64,000 bases of DNA from Proteus columbae (GCF_002777965.1 NZ_NGVR01000032.1:62001-126000), one strand, 5' to 3'; positions 37,070 to 47,265 are shown, counted from the first letter of the stretch. Numbers and translations are program-made. Notes: generated by a model not told the origin, from the sequence alone.

Positions 37070-38635
37070 ATGAAAGCAAAATTATTATCATTATTCGTTG
37101 TGGGTGCCCTTTCCGTACCGGCATTTGCAGCAACACCTGCTAATACATTAATTGTGGTACAAGGGCTTGATGATATTGTCAGCCTTGATCCTGCTGAAAG
37201 TAATGAGCTATCGAGTATTCAAACTGTACCGAGCTTATATCAACGTATTGTTCAACCTAATCGTGAAAATCCTGAAATTAATGAACCAATTTTAGTTGAA
37301 AGTTGGCAAGCAAATCCTGAACAAAAAACAATCGTATTTAAAATTAAACCAAATGCAAAATTTGCATCTGGTAACGCTGTGCGTCCTGAAGATATTATCT
37401 TCTCTTATCAGCGTGCGATCATCATGAATAAATCACCTGCCTTTATTCTAAATGTCTTGGGTTGGAAAACAGATAACATTAATTCGTTACTGAAAAAAAT
37501 CAGCGATAACGAATTAGAAGTACGCTGGACTGCCGATGTCAGCCCTGATGTTGTACTAAATATTCTTTCAACTCCGATTGCATCTATTGTTGATGAAAAG
37601 CTGGTTTCTGCTCATGTTAAAAATAATGACTTTGGTAACAGCTGGCTGAAAATGAATTCAGCAGGAAGTGGTGCATATAAAATGCGAGCTTATCAACCAC
37701 GTCAAGCCATTGTGTTAGAAGCTAACCCGCTATCACCAACTGGCGCACCTAAAATGGCGAATATTATTATTAAAAACGTACCGGATCCGGCATCACGTCG
37801 CTTATTGATTGAAAAAGGTGATGCAGATATTGCACGCGAACTGGGTACGGATCAAACAGCAGCTTTAGCAGGCAAAGCTGGTATTCAAATTTTAGATATT
37901 CCTTCTGCTGAACAAGTTTATATGGCTTTTAATACTGCCAGCGGTAACCCAGCACTTAGTAACCCTGCATTTTGGGAAGCGTCTCGTTATTTAATTGACT
38001 ACAAAGGTATTACTGAAGATTTAATGCGTGGTCAGTATTTTATTCACCAAAGCTTTTTACCCGTAGGTTTACCGGGCGCGCTAAAAGATAATCCATTCAC
38101 TTTTGATCCAGAAAAAGCTAAAGACATTTTAGCCAAAGCGGGGATCACCAATGCACGCTTTACATTAGATGTAGAAAATAAAGTTCCTTACATCACTGTA
38201 GCGCAATCCATTCAAGCAAGCTTTGCTCAAGCTGGTGTACAAGTCGATTTATTACCTGCGGCAGGTAGTCAAGTGTATAGCCGTGTACGCGCTAAACAAC
38301 ATCAAGCGGCGATCCGTTTTTGGATCCCAGATTATTTTGATGCACACTCAAATGCCAGTGCCTTTGCTTATAATGATGGGCAATCCAATACTGTTGCTTG
38401 GTTAAATGGCTGGAATATACCTGAATTAAGCCAGAAAACATTGACTGCACTTAATGAAGCAGACAAAGCAAAACGTCAATCACTCTATACTGAAATGCAA
38501 AAAGAGTTACAACGTAGCTCACCTTATGTGTTTATCGACCAAGGTAAAAATCAAATAGTCATGCGCGATAATGTCAAAGGTTATGCGCAAGGTTTAAATG
38601 CAGACATGGTCTATTATGACAAAGTAACTAAGTAA
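37070..38635 (+). CDS. ABC importer binding protein, Dpp/Nik-type (peptide, metal or metallophore)
   Basis: A 521-residue cluster-C substrate-binding protein, signal peptide MKAKLLSLFVVGALSVPAFA. Family features: DIVSLDPAESNEL near the start, ESWQANPEQKTIVFKIKPNAKFA and the DPASRRLLIEKGDADIAREL block near residue 245. It is nearer to the DdpA/Nik/Ynt branch than to OppA, so it could carry dipeptides, nickel or a metal-chelate complex; nickel would suit a urease-producing Proteus. First gene of a five-gene importer operon running to 42116. It is followed by a hairpin. Substrate not determined. Confidence 0.85.
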   Translation: MKAKLLSLFVVGALSVPAFAATPANTLIVVQGLDDIVSLDPAESNELSSIQTVPSLYQRIVQPNRENPEINEPILVESWQANPEQKTIVFKIKPNAKFASGNAVRPEDIIFSYQRAIIMNKSPAFILNVLGWKTDNINSLLKKISDNELEVRWTADVSPDVVLNILSTPIASIVDEKLVSAHVKNNDFGNSWLKMNSAGSGAYKMRAYQPRQAIVLEANPLSPTGAPKMANIIIKNVPDPASRRLLIEKGDADIARELGTDQTAALAGKAGIQILDIPSAEQVYMAFNTASGNPALSNPAFWEASRYLIDYKGITEDLMRGQYFIHQSFLPVGLPGALKDNPFTFDPEKAKDILAKAGITNARFTLDVENKVPYITVAQSIQASFAQAGVQVDLLPAAGSQVYSRVRAKQHQAAIRFWIPDYFDAHSNASAFAYNDGQSNTVAWLNGWNIPELSQKTLTALNEADKAKRQSLYTEMQKELQRSSPYVFIDQGKNQIVMRDNVKGYAQGLNADMVYYDKVTK

Positions 38636-38650
38636 TATTTTTTCCTGAAA

Positions 38651-38685
38651 CCATCCACAGTCATGTTACTGTGGATGGTCTATTT
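38651..38685 (+). terminator. Hairpin between binding protein and permease genes
   Basis: CCATCCACAGT pairs perfectly with ACTGTGGATGG around a 6-base loop, followed by TCTATTTTG. The T run is imperfect, so partial termination or mRNA stabilisation is likely. Confidence 0.7.
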
Positions 38686-38710
38686 TGTCATTTCACTAGG
38701 CTATTGCTGT

Positions 38711-39754
38711 ATGAATACTGCTATGACGTTACCTTTTCGTCTAAAAGATCAGTTAATTACCTTTGCTCAAGGCATATTGACTCTGGTGCTGACTCTTTTA
38801 GGGCTTCTTGTCATCACTTTTACGCTTTCTGCACTTTCACCTGTCGATCCTGTCTTGCAGATTGTCGGTGATCACGCAAGCCTCGAAACCTATAACCAAG
38901 TAAAACATGAACTTGGGCTAGATTTACCTATCTACATGCAGTTTTTTCACTATGTGGAAGCACTACTACAAGGACATTTAGGTACAGCGACATCAACAGG
39001 TCAGCCTGTTCTTGATGACTTGTTAGCGACTTTCCCCGCTACATTGGAATTAGCAACTGTTGCATTACTGATTGGTGCCAGTCTCGGTATTTTATTCGGC
39101 GTTTTATGTGCGCGGTTTGTGGGAACACCACTCGATTTTATTTTACGAATTCTAACGTTATTAGGTAGTTCAGTTCCTATTTTCTGGTTAGGTTTGATTT
39201 TGCTATTGATCTTCTATGCCACATTACAATGGACTGCTGGCCCCGGACGATTAGACGATATTTATCAATTCACCATTGAACCTATAACAGGTTTTGCATT
39301 AATTGATACATTATTAGCTGGCGATAAAGATGCTTTTTTTAATGCGTTATCACACCTTATTTTGCCCGTTTCTCTATTAGCTTATTTTGCCCTTGCTTCT
39401 ATTACTCGCTTAACGCGTTCGGCCTGTTTAAACGAAATGAATAAAGAGTATGTCACTCTAGCAAGAGCAAAAGGCATTGGTGAGTTACGTATTCTTTTTT
39501 ATCACGTACTGCCTAATATTCGTGGTGTTTTAATGACCATAATCGCCCTGTCTTACACTGGTATGCTAGAAGGTGCCGTATTGACAGAAACGGTCTTTTC
39601 TTGGCCGGGAATTGGTCGATATCTCACAACAGCGCTTTTTGCCGGTGATACCACAGCCATTATGGGCGGTACTTTAATTATCGGTTTATGCTTTGTCTTT
39701 ATTAATAATATGACCGATATCGTTATTCGTTTGACTGATCCGAGGCTCCGCTAA
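38711..39754 (+). CDS. ABC importer permease, DppB/NikB-type
   Basis: About 347 residues from the ATG at 38711, with six membrane helices. The EAA loop reads LARAKGIGELRILFYHVLPNIRG and the end carries FSWPGIGRY, as in DppB/NikB proteins. The longer frame from 38663 begins inside the intercistronic hairpin and is rejected. Pairs with the next gene as the channel. Its stop overlaps the next ATG by one base. Confidence 0.9.
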   Translation: MNTAMTLPFRLKDQLITFAQGILTLVLTLLGLLVITFTLSALSPVDPVLQIVGDHASLETYNQVKHELGLDLPIYMQFFHYVEALLQGHLGTATSTGQPVLDDLLATFPATLELATVALLIGASLGILFGVLCARFVGTPLDFILRILTLLGSSVPIFWLGLILLLIFYATLQWTAGPGRLDDIYQFTIEPITGFALIDTLLAGDKDAFFNALSHLILPVSLLAYFALASITRLTRSACLNEMNKEYVTLARAKGIGELRILFYHVLPNIRGVLMTIIALSYTGMLEGAVLTETVFSWPGIGRYLTTALFAGDTTAIMGGTLIIGLCFVFINNMTDIVIRLTDPRLR

Positions 39755-40584
39755 TGTCATCCTCATTTTTAAGAAAAATAGCGCGTTCGCCTTCCGCATT
39801 TATCGGTTTATCGTTGCTTATTTTACTGTTAATTATTGCGATTTTTGCACCTTGGCTGGCTCCTTATGATCCGAATTGGCAACATGCTGCTCAACGTTTA
39901 TTAGCACCCAATGCTGAACATTGGCTAGGCACAGATAATTATGGGCGAGATATTCTTTCTCGCCTTATCTATGGTACTCGCCCCATGCTAGGTTTAGTGG
40001 GGCTGGTGGCGCTTATTACATTACCTTTAGGATTATTAATTGGGATTTTATCTGGGTATTACGGTGGTTGGACTGAACGGATTTTAATGCGCTTCACCGA
40101 TATTGTGATGTCAATGCCTTCTCTTATTCTCGCTTTCGCTTTTGTCGCAATGTTAGGCCCTGGTCTGCTAAATGGTGCATTAGCACTGGCTTTAACTGCA
40201 TGGCCAGCTTATGCACGACAATCACGCAGTGAAATTCAACATTTACGTAATAGTGATTATCTTGCTGCGGCTGAAATGATGGGCATAAAAGGTATCCGAC
40301 TGTTATGGGGACATATTTTACCACTGTGTTTGCCTTCAGCCATTGTACGATTAGCGCTGAACTTAGCGGTGATTATCCTCGCAGCAGCAGGATTGGGCTT
40401 TCTTGGGTTAGGTGCTCGCCCACCGATGGCAGAATGGGGAGCCATGATCGCAGAAGGCATGCCTGTTATTTTTGATCAATGGTGGGTTGCCGCTATTCCG
40501 GGTACGGCAATTTTAATCAGCAGTCTGGCATTTAATTTATTGGGTGATGGATTACGCGATGTATTGGGAGATACCCATGAATAA
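39754..40584 (+). CDS. ABC importer permease, DppC/NikC-type
   Basis: A 276-residue six-helix permease. EHWLGTDNYGRDILSRLIYG near residue 50 is the DppC/NikC hallmark; the EAA loop is AAEMMGIKGIRLLWGHILP. Overlaps both neighbours, so translation is coupled. Confidence 0.92.
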   Translation: MSSSFLRKIARSPSAFIGLSLLILLLIIAIFAPWLAPYDPNWQHAAQRLLAPNAEHWLGTDNYGRDILSRLIYGTRPMLGLVGLVALITLPLGLLIGILSGYYGGWTERILMRFTDIVMSMPSLILAFAFVAMLGPGLLNGALALALTAWPAYARQSRSEIQHLRNSDYLAAAEMMGIKGIRLLWGHILPLCLPSAIVRLALNLAVIILAAAGLGFLGLGARPPMAEWGAMIAEGMPVIFDQWWVAAIPGTAILISSLAFNLLGDGLRDVLGDTHE

Positions 40585-41413
40585 AACACCATTAATTGAG
40601 GTAAATAACCTCTGTATTGATTTCCCAAAGGCAAGAGTGGTCAATAATGTCTCTTTCACTTTAGGACAAGAGCGTTTAGCGGTTGTTGGCGAATCAGGCT
40701 CAGGCAAATCAATGACCGCTCGTGCATTAATGGGATTAGTTCGTCAGCCGGGAAAAGTCAGCGCAGATAAACTCAGTTTGCAGGGAAATAATCTATTGGA
40801 TTTTTCATCTCGCCAATGGAATAACATCCGAGGTAATACCATTTCAATGGTACTACAAGATCCTCGTTATGCCTTAAATCCTGTAAAAACCATTTATCAA
40901 CAAGTAGAAGAAACAGTAAAACAACATCAAAAACTTTCGCGCCAAGATAGACGCCAACTTATTATTGATACCCTATTATCTGTTGGCTTACCGGAACAAA
41001 GTATTTACCGTTATCCCGGTGAATTATCAGGAGGAATGGGGCAACGAGCAATGATTGCTATTGCTCTCATTAATAATCCAACAATTTTAATTGCTGATGA
41101 ACCTACTTCTGCGCTTGATGCACAATTACGCCATCAAATCCTTGAACTAATTACCACACAGTGTGAACAACGTAATATGGGCTTATTGCTAATTAGCCAT
41201 GATTTGCCCCTTGTTGCCGAATATTGTGAACGTGTAATGGTAATGTACCAAGGCGAACAAGTTGACGAGCTCAATGCAAAAGCGCTACCGACAGCCACAC
41301 ATCCTTATACTCGTACACTTTGGACATGCAGACCTAATGCAAGCACTTATGGCACTCAATTGCCCGTATTAGATAGAACGCTTAATTTCAAGGAGCTGCA
41401 TCATGCTAATTGA
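40577..41413 (+). CDS. ABC importer ATPase, DppD/NikD-type
   Basis: 278 residues: Walker [12 protein letters not shown], signature LSGGMGQRAMIA, Walker B LIADEPTSALD. The cysteine-containing C-terminal extension of OppD is reduced. The ATG at 40577 has GGAG six bases upstream; the frame opens earlier but inside the preceding gene. Overlaps the next gene by 11 bases. Confidence 0.92.
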   Translation: MNKTPLIEVNNLCIDFPKARVVNNVSFTLGQERLAVVGESGSGKSMTARALMGLVRQPGKVSADKLSLQGNNLLDFSSRQWNNIRGNTISMVLQDPRYALNPVKTIYQQVEETVKQHQKLSRQDRRQLIIDTLLSVGLPEQSIYRYPGELSGGMGQRAMIAIALINNPTILIADEPTSALDAQLRHQILELITTQCEQRNMGLLLISHDLPLVAEYCERVMVMYQGEQVDELNAKALPTATHPYTRTLWTCRPNASTYGTQLPVLDRTLNFKELHHAN

Positions 41414-42116
41414 TATTCATGATTTACACGTTCAATTTGAGCAAGGTAAACAAGCAAAGCACGTTGTAAAAGGAATTAATTTACATGTTCAACAAGGTGA
41501 AACCTTTAGCTTAATAGGTCGTTCTGGTTGCGGAAAATCGACTGTTTTACGGGTGATTGCTGGGTTATTACCCCATTGGCAAGGTGATATATCGCTTTTA
41601 GGGCAAACTATTAAACCTCAACAACGTTTTCAAGGGACATTACGCCGTAATATACAAATGGTATTTCAAGATCCCTACGCCTCTTTGCACCCTCAACACC
41701 GCATTGAGCGTGCGTTTTCTGAACCTTTAAAAATCCATCAAATTCCTTTTGATAAAGATACGATTGAACAAGCATTAGCCCAAGTTGGTTTACCTGCGGA
41801 TGTGACAGGTCGTTATCCTCATCAACTTTCTGGTGGACAGCGTCAACGTGTCGCCATTGCTAGAGCCCTTTTATTACAACCTCAATTATTGCTTTTAGAC
41901 GAGCCAACTTCAGCACTAGATATGTCAGTACAAGCCGAGATCTTAAATCTGCTTAATACTCTGAAAAAAAAGCATAATATGACATATTTATTAGTAAGCC
42001 ATGATGCCGATGTTATTGCACATATGTCAGATAGAGCTGCATTAATGGAAAATGGGGAACTAACACAACATTATGATCGTGATGCGTTATCAAAAGGGAT
42101 ACATCGTCTCGATTGA
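41403..42116 (+). CDS. ABC importer ATPase, NikE/DppF-type
   Basis: 237 residues: Walker A GRSGCGKST, signature LSGGQRQRVAIA, Walker B LLLLDEPTSALD, H-loop VSHDADV. Shorter than OppF because the C-terminal oligopeptide extension is missing, which is like NikE and YntE rather than DppF. Last gene of the operon. Confidence 0.92.
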   Translation: MLIDIHDLHVQFEQGKQAKHVVKGINLHVQQGETFSLIGRSGCGKSTVLRVIAGLLPHWQGDISLLGQTIKPQQRFQGTLRRNIQMVFQDPYASLHPQHRIERAFSEPLKIHQIPFDKDTIEQALAQVGLPADVTGRYPHQLSGGQRQRVAIARALLLQPQLLLLDEPTSALDMSVQAEILNLLNTLKKKHNMTYLLVSHDADVIAHMSDRAALMENGELTQHYDRDALSKGIHRLD

Positions 42117-42147
42117 GATACAAGAGAATAAATAAAAGAAAAGATCC

Positions 42148-42180
42148 GAGCAGTATTGCATTATGAATACTGCTCTTTTT
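42148..42180 (+). terminator. Terminator of the importer operon
   Basis: GAGCAGTATT pairs perfectly with AATACTGCTC around an 8-base loop, followed by five T. Confidence 0.92.
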
Positions 42181-42227
42181 AATAGTACTGTTTAGTAGTA
42201 CCGTTTTTTAATTGTTCTGCGCTGTGT

Positions 42228-42872
42228 TTAAACTAATAAGCCTGGGAAAATAGAACGTAATCCAGTCACAATAAATTCAATACCTAACGACATTAATAAT
42301 AAGCCCATTATACGAGTAACCACGTTAATGCCCGTTTGCCCTAAATATTTCACTAATAGTGTTGCACTGCGAAACAGCAACCAACAACAAAATGCAAAAA
42401 AGATACTAGTTGCAGCTAATCCTAAAAAGTTAGTAAAACCTTCCCAGCGAGAGCTCCACACAATACAAGAGCTGATTGCTCCGGGTCCGGCCATTAATGG
42501 TAATGCTAAGGGCACAACAGCAACACTATTACGTACTGCGGATTCGTTGCGTTCTTGATTATTTTGTTTATCTTCCCCTAAACGCCCATTTATCATGGTC
42601 ATTGCAATAGTAACAATCAGCATTCCCCCCGCTATACGAAACGAGTCGATAGAAATACCGAAAATACTCAGTATAGAATCACCGATTAACAGAGAAGAAA
42701 CCAAAATAATTGCAACGGAGCCATTCGCAATTAAGTTTGTTTTGTTACGCCCTGCATCAGTTTGATAACTCGTCATACTGATAAAGACAGGCAAAATACC
42801 AATTGGGTTTACAATCGCAAAAAGACCGACAAAAAATTTAATATAACCGGATAAATCCAGCAGTGACCCCAT
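42228..42872 (-). CDS. ychE: MarC family membrane protein YchE
   Basis: A 214-residue protein with six membrane helices. IVNPIGILPVFISMT near residue 21 and PLMAGPGAISS near 125 are the MarC-family repeats. Function unknown; it does not confer antibiotic resistance as once thought for MarC. Its place beside adhE is the same as in E. coli, supporting the name. Confidence 0.92.
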   Translation of the reverse strand: MGSLLDLSGYIKFFVGLFAIVNPIGILPVFISMTSYQTDAGRNKTNLIANGSVAIILVSSLLIGDSILSIFGISIDSFRIAGGMLIVTIAMTMINGRLGEDKQNNQERNESAVRNSVAVVPLALPLMAGPGAISSCIVWSSRWEGFTNFLGLAATSIFFAFCCWLLFRSATLLVKYLGQTGINVVTRIMGLLLMSLGIEFIVTGLRSIFPGLLV

Positions 42873-43089
42873 GAAAAGCCCCTTCTTGGCTAATAAACAT
42901 GCGAATTATTCTATAAAAGATAGAGTAACTCCAAAAAATGCGCGTTACTTTAAATCAATAAACCAGTTAATTCTATTAGTTAACAAGTTTTTACCTAAAA
43001 TATTCTCTTGTAAACTGATCAAAACCTAGTGGTTTAATTTTATATTGAAATAAAGTATACGACAAAAAAATCGTTGAATATTTATTTCA

Positions 43090-43104
43090 TATAAGAATCA
43101 TTCT
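43090..43104. promoter_or_regulatory. Possible Fur box upstream of adhE
   Basis: TAAGAATCATTCTCA matches the 7-1-7 Fur pattern TGATAATNATTATCA (read on the other strand) at about 12 of 15 positions. It lies nearly 300 bases before adhE and 220 bases before ychE, so the target is unclear. Confidence 0.4.
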
Positions 43105-43143
43105 CATAAAAAGCCCTGCTGAAAGGTGTCAGCTTGCTAATTT

Positions 43144-43159
43144 TGTGATGTACATCACG
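43144..43159. promoter_or_regulatory. CRP site in the ychE-adhE intergenic region
   Basis: TGTGATGTACATCACG matches TGTGA-N6-TCACA at 9 of 10 positions and is flanked by A/T. It lies 230 bases before the adhE start. Confidence 0.7.
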
Positions 43160-43175
43160 TTAATTAATTAGAAAG

Positions 43176-43217
43176 ATGGTAAGCTGTTACCATTCGAAGA
43201 AAGAGGGTTACTTCGAA
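43176..43217. promoter_or_regulatory. Two adjacent palindromes in the adhE upstream region
   Basis: ATGGTAA-N4-TTACCAT at 43176-43193, then TTCGAAG-N11-CTTCGAA at 43193-43217. They may be operators or leader RNA hairpins. They do not fit the Rex or ArcA patterns I know. Confidence 0.45.
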
Positions 43218-43386
43218 AATATATTTACCTTTATTATTGTTTTTTTTAAGTTTTTTAAGCAAATTATGCCCTCTAATAATTATTACTGAAATAAGCACAT
43301 TATCATCTATCTAAGCTATTCTTATTAGTTATGACGAAAACGGCTAATTTGCTTAAAAAATTTAACATTTTATCAGGAGTCTCTTT

Positions 43387-46053
43387 ATGTCTGTAACTAA
43401 CGTTACTGAACTCAATGATTTGGTTGCTCGTGTAAAAAAAGCTCAACGTGAATTTGCTAACTTCTCTCAAGAACAAGTTGATGCTATTTTCCGTGCTGCT
43501 GCATTAGCTGCCGCTGATGCCCGTATTCCTCTTGCAAAATTGGCTGTTAAAGAGTCTGGTATGGGTATCGTTGAAGATAAAGTGATTAAAAACCACTTTG
43601 CTTCTGAGTATATCTACAATGCGTATAAAGACGAAAAAACCTGCGGGATCTTATCTGAAGATCTGACTTACGGCACAATGACCATTGCTGAACCTATTGG
43701 GATCATCTGTGGTATCGTACCGACAACTAACCCAACTTCTACTGCGATTTTTAAAGCATTAATTAGCTTAAAAACACGTAATGGTATTATCTTCTCTCCA
43801 CACCCTCGTGCAAAAGAAGCAACAAACCGTGCTGCTGAAATCGTTTTAAATGCAGCTATCGCTGCAGGCGCGCCAAAAGATATTATCGGTTGGATTGATG
43901 AACCATCAGTCGCACTCTCTAATGCGTTAATGCACCATGAAGATATCAACCTGATCTTAGCGACAGGTGGTCCAGGCATGGTTAAAGCAGCATATAGTTC
44001 TGGTAAACCCGCTATCGGTGTTGGCGCAGGTAATACGCCAGTTGTTATTGATGACTCTGCTGATATCAAACGTGCAGTGGCTTCAATCTTAATGTCTAAA
44101 ACTTTCGATAACGGCGTAATTTGTGCTTCAGAGCAATCAGTTATCGTTGTTGACAGCATTTATAAACAAGTTCGTGAGCGTTTCTCAACTCACGGCGGTT
44201 ACATGCTGACAGGTAAAGAATTAAAAGCTGTTCAAGACATCATTTTAAAAGACGGCAACTTAAACGCCGCTATTGTGGGTCAACCTGCAACAAAAATTGC
44301 TGAAATGGCTGGCATTGAAGTACCTGTAAATACCAAAATTTTAATTGGTGAAGTGAAAGAAACAACAGAAGCAGAGCCTTTTGCTCACGAAAAATTATCT
44401 CCACTATTAGCCATGTACCATGCTCAATCGTTTGAAGATGCGGTACTAAAAGCTGAAAAATTAGTTGAGATGGGTGGTATCGGTCACACTTCTTGCTTAT
44501 ATACAGACCAAGATAACTGCCCTGAGCATGTTGCCTACTTCGGCGACAAGATGAAAACATCTCGTATTTTAATCAATACTCCTGCATCTCAAGGTGGTAT
44601 TGGTGACTTATATAACTTTAAGCTTGCTCCTTCTCTAACATTAGGTTGTGGTTCATGGGGTGGTAACTCCATTTCTGAAAACGTAGGGCCAAAACACCTT
44701 ATCAACACTAAAACCGTGGCGAAAAGAGCAGAAAATATGTTGTGGCATAAACTTCCTAAATCTATTTACTTCCGCCGTGGTTGTTTACCTATCGCACTAG
44801 AAGAGATTGCGACAGATGGTAAAAAACGTGCCTTTATCGTGACCGATGGTTTCTTATTCAACAATGGTTATGTTGATGAAGTAACTCGTGTACTGAAAAA
44901 ATTTGGTGTTGAAACAGAAGTCTTCTTTGAAGTTGAAGCCGATCCAACATTAAGCGTTGTGCGTAAAGGCGCAGAGCAGATGAATAGCTTTAAACCTGAC
45001 GTGATCATCGCATTAGGTGGTGGTTCACCAATGGATGCTGCAAAAATCATGTGGGTTATGTATGAGCACCCAGAAACTCACTTCGAAGAATTAGCATTAC
45101 GCTTTATGGATATCCGTAAACGTATTTACAAATTCCCGAAAATGGGTGTGAAAGCACAAATGGTTGCTATCACAACAACATCAGGTACTGGCTCTGAAGT
45201 AACGCCATTCGCAGTAGTAACGGATGACGAAACTGGCCAAAAATATCCATTAGCAGACTATGCATTAACACCAGATATGGCAATTGTTGATGCAAACCTT
45301 GTTATGAATATGCCTAAATCTCTGTGTGCATTTGGTGGTTTAGATGCTGTAACTCACGCATTAGAAGCTTACGTTTCCGTATTAGCGAACGAATATTCTG
45401 ATGGACAAGCACTACAAGCATTAAAATTACTGAAAGAATATCTGCCTGCAAGTTATCATGAAGGCGCTAAAAACCCTGTTGCTCGTGAGCGTGTTCATAA
45501 TGCGGCAACTATTGCAGGTATTGCTTTTGCTAACGCATTCTTGGGTGTTTGTCACTCAATGGCGCATAAATTAGGCTCTGAGTTCCATATTCCTCACGGT
45601 TTAGCTAATGCGTTATTAATTTCAAACGTTATTCGTTATAACGCTAATGACAACCCAACAAAACAAACTGCATTTAGCCAATACGACCGTCCACAAGCAC
45701 GTCGTCGTTATGCAGAAATTGCTGACCACTTAGAGCTTTCAGCACCGGGTGACCGTACTGCTGCTAAAATTGAGAAACTATTGGCTTGGTTAGAAGAAAT
45801 GAAATCTTCATTAGGTATTCCTTCTTCTATTCGTGAAGCTGGCGTTCAAGAAAGTGATTTCTTAGCAAGAGTTGATAAATTATCTGAAGATGCGTTTGAC
45901 GATCAGTGTACTGGTGCTAACCCTCGTTACCCACTGATCTCTGAACTGAAACAACTGTTATTAGATTCTTACTACGGTCGTGAATTTAATGAACATCCGG
46001 TTGTTGAAGTAAAAGAAGAGACAAAACCAGCTAAAAAAAGCAGTAAAAAATAA
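43387..46053 (+). CDS. adhE: Bifunctional acetaldehyde-CoA/alcohol dehydrogenase
   Basis: An 888-residue fusion. Residues 1-440 are the CoA-acylating aldehyde dehydrogenase (GIVPTTNPTSTAIFK, catalytic Cys in DNGVICASEQS). Residues 450-870 are an iron-dependent alcohol dehydrogenase (ALGGGSPMDAAKIMW, TTSGTGSEVTPF, metal histidines in GGLDAVTHALEAY and CHSMAHKLG). It converts acetyl-CoA to ethanol during fermentation and forms filaments (spirosomes). The tail is short and lysine-rich. Codons are strongly biased, as for an abundant protein. AGGAG lies about eight bases before the ATG. Confidence 0.98.
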   Translation: MSVTNVTELNDLVARVKKAQREFANFSQEQVDAIFRAAALAAADARIPLAKLAVKESGMGIVEDKVIKNHFASEYIYNAYKDEKTCGILSEDLTYGTMTIAEPIGIICGIVPTTNPTSTAIFKALISLKTRNGIIFSPHPRAKEATNRAAEIVLNAAIAAGAPKDIIGWIDEPSVALSNALMHHEDINLILATGGPGMVKAAYSSGKPAIGVGAGNTPVVIDDSADIKRAVASILMSKTFDNGVICASEQSVIVVDSIYKQVRERFSTHGGYMLTGKELKAVQDIILKDGNLNAAIVGQPATKIAEMAGIEVPVNTKILIGEVKETTEAEPFAHEKLSPLLAMYHAQSFEDAVLKAEKLVEMGGIGHTSCLYTDQDNCPEHVAYFGDKMKTSRILINTPASQGGIGDLYNFKLAPSLTLGCGSWGGNSISENVGPKHLINTKTVAKRAENMLWHKLPKSIYFRRGCLPIALEEIATDGKKRAFIVTDGFLFNNGYVDEVTRVLKKFGVETEVFFEVEADPTLSVVRKGAEQMNSFKPDVIIALGGGSPMDAAKIMWVMYEHPETHFEELALRFMDIRKRIYKFPKMGVKAQMVAITTTSGTGSEVTPFAVVTDDETGQKYPLADYALTPDMAIVDANLVMNMPKSLCAFGGLDAVTHALEAYVSVLANEYSDGQALQALKLLKEYLPASYHEGAKNPVARERVHNAATIAGIAFANAFLGVCHSMAHKLGSEFHIPHGLANALLISNVIRYNANDNPTKQTAFSQYDRPQARRRYAEIADHLELSAPGDRTAAKIEKLLAWLEEMKSSLGIPSSIREAGVQESDFLARVDKLSEDAFDDQCTGANPRYPLISELKQLLLDSYYGREFNEHPVVEVKEETKPAKKSSKK

Positions 46054-46110
46054 TCGAAACACACTGTGTTAGTGTGATCCTCAAATATTCGGTTATTTGT
46101 TCTTAAACAG

Positions 46111-46138
46111 AAACCCAGTCCTATGGCTGGGTTTTTTT
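46111..46138 (+). terminator. Terminator of adhE
   Basis: AACCCAG pairs with CTGGGTT around an 8-base loop, followed by seven T. Confidence 0.9.
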
Positions 46139-47123
46139 ATGGCTGATCATTTGTTTATGTGTATTTTGCTACTGATTTCTGAGATTAAGGAATAAGGCGA
46201 GATAAGTCACTATTTAGTTATAAATGATAGGTGTTTACACTTAGTTGCTGGGTTTTATTTTTACTATAAAAATAGTGTCTTCCTTTATACGTTCATAATT
46301 GGTTCTAGAAAAGACGCTGAGCGACTTATCATTCAAGTTACACATTGGCATTGCCCTATTATAAAAAATGCCTTATGGGTGATTACAGGGCGTATTAAAC
46401 TCCCCCCCTCTTTCATTAGTTGGCATAATTATTTCATTCTTACCTTATTTTCTTCATAAAATGACTATAACGAATGTTATTTAAAACCATCCTGTTCTCT
46501 TTACGATTTACAATCGTACTTTTATTCTTACCCCATAGAAATAACTAAACTTCATCGTTTTGATTATTAATTAGTGATCAAAATATAGAAATATAAATAT
46601 CTTATATCCATAGCTACATTGGATTTATAAAAAACATAGTTTCAATAAAATATTATCAAAATGAGGCTTACTGGCTTGCTAACGTAATAAAGGTTGCTAT
46701 TTGTGCATTCCACTTAGAAATTACTCCTTTAGGAGTATGGAAGAGGCCTGTTTATCCACATTGACAGGCATAAAGTGAAGAGTTCTATTTATTCAATAGC
46801 AACTTAAGCATCCTATAATCAGCATCTATAAAACCCGATATAAATGTTTCATTATACAAACCATAGATAAAATAAATATTTTTTAGTATTTTATGACTAT
46901 CTTTATTCAATTTTATTAAACTATGAATAATATAAATGCATCAAATGTTTCACTCTCTTATCATTTGTAAAAAACAATATCGGCATCACAAAACAAACAC
47001 CTTACGTATATTTGATTATGTCTTTTTTGATTAATGATAATGAAATCGGTGAAATAAATAAATTTTCCCATCAAAAAATAACATATCTTCACAGAGGAAA
47101 ATCAAGCTCACTGCAATTTGATA
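46139..47123. other. Long non-coding stretch between adhE and tdk
   Basis: Almost 1 kb with no credible gene on either strand. Visible items: a GCCTGT/ACAGGC inverted repeat with an 11-base spacer near 46746, CTCC-TTTA-GGAG near 46725, and long A/T runs. No transposase remnant could be identified with confidence. Confidence 0.45.
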
Positions 47124-47146
47124 TAAAAAAAGCCAATAAATTGGCT
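47124..47146 (-). terminator. Probable terminator downstream of tdk
   Basis: On the minus strand AGCCAA pairs with TTGGCT around a 4-base loop, followed by seven T. It is 120 bases after the tdk stop. Confidence 0.65.
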
Positions 47147-47265
47147 AAAATTTAAAAATATATAAATATTTTTTAGTATTACGTAATATAACACTTTATT
47201 TGAATTCTTATTTAATCCCCCCTCTTTCACCCTGACAAATTAGTAAAAGAGGGAAATTGAAAAGG

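Noticed and set aside
46297-46459. Open stretch in the adhE-tdk gap starting GSRKDAERL
   Set aside because: No start codon or ribosome site, under 60 codons and no similarity I can recognise.
47206-47262. CCCTCTTT/AAAGAGGG inverted repeat just after tdk as its terminator
   Set aside because: The loop is long and no T run follows on the minus strand; the hairpin at 47124-47146 is better.
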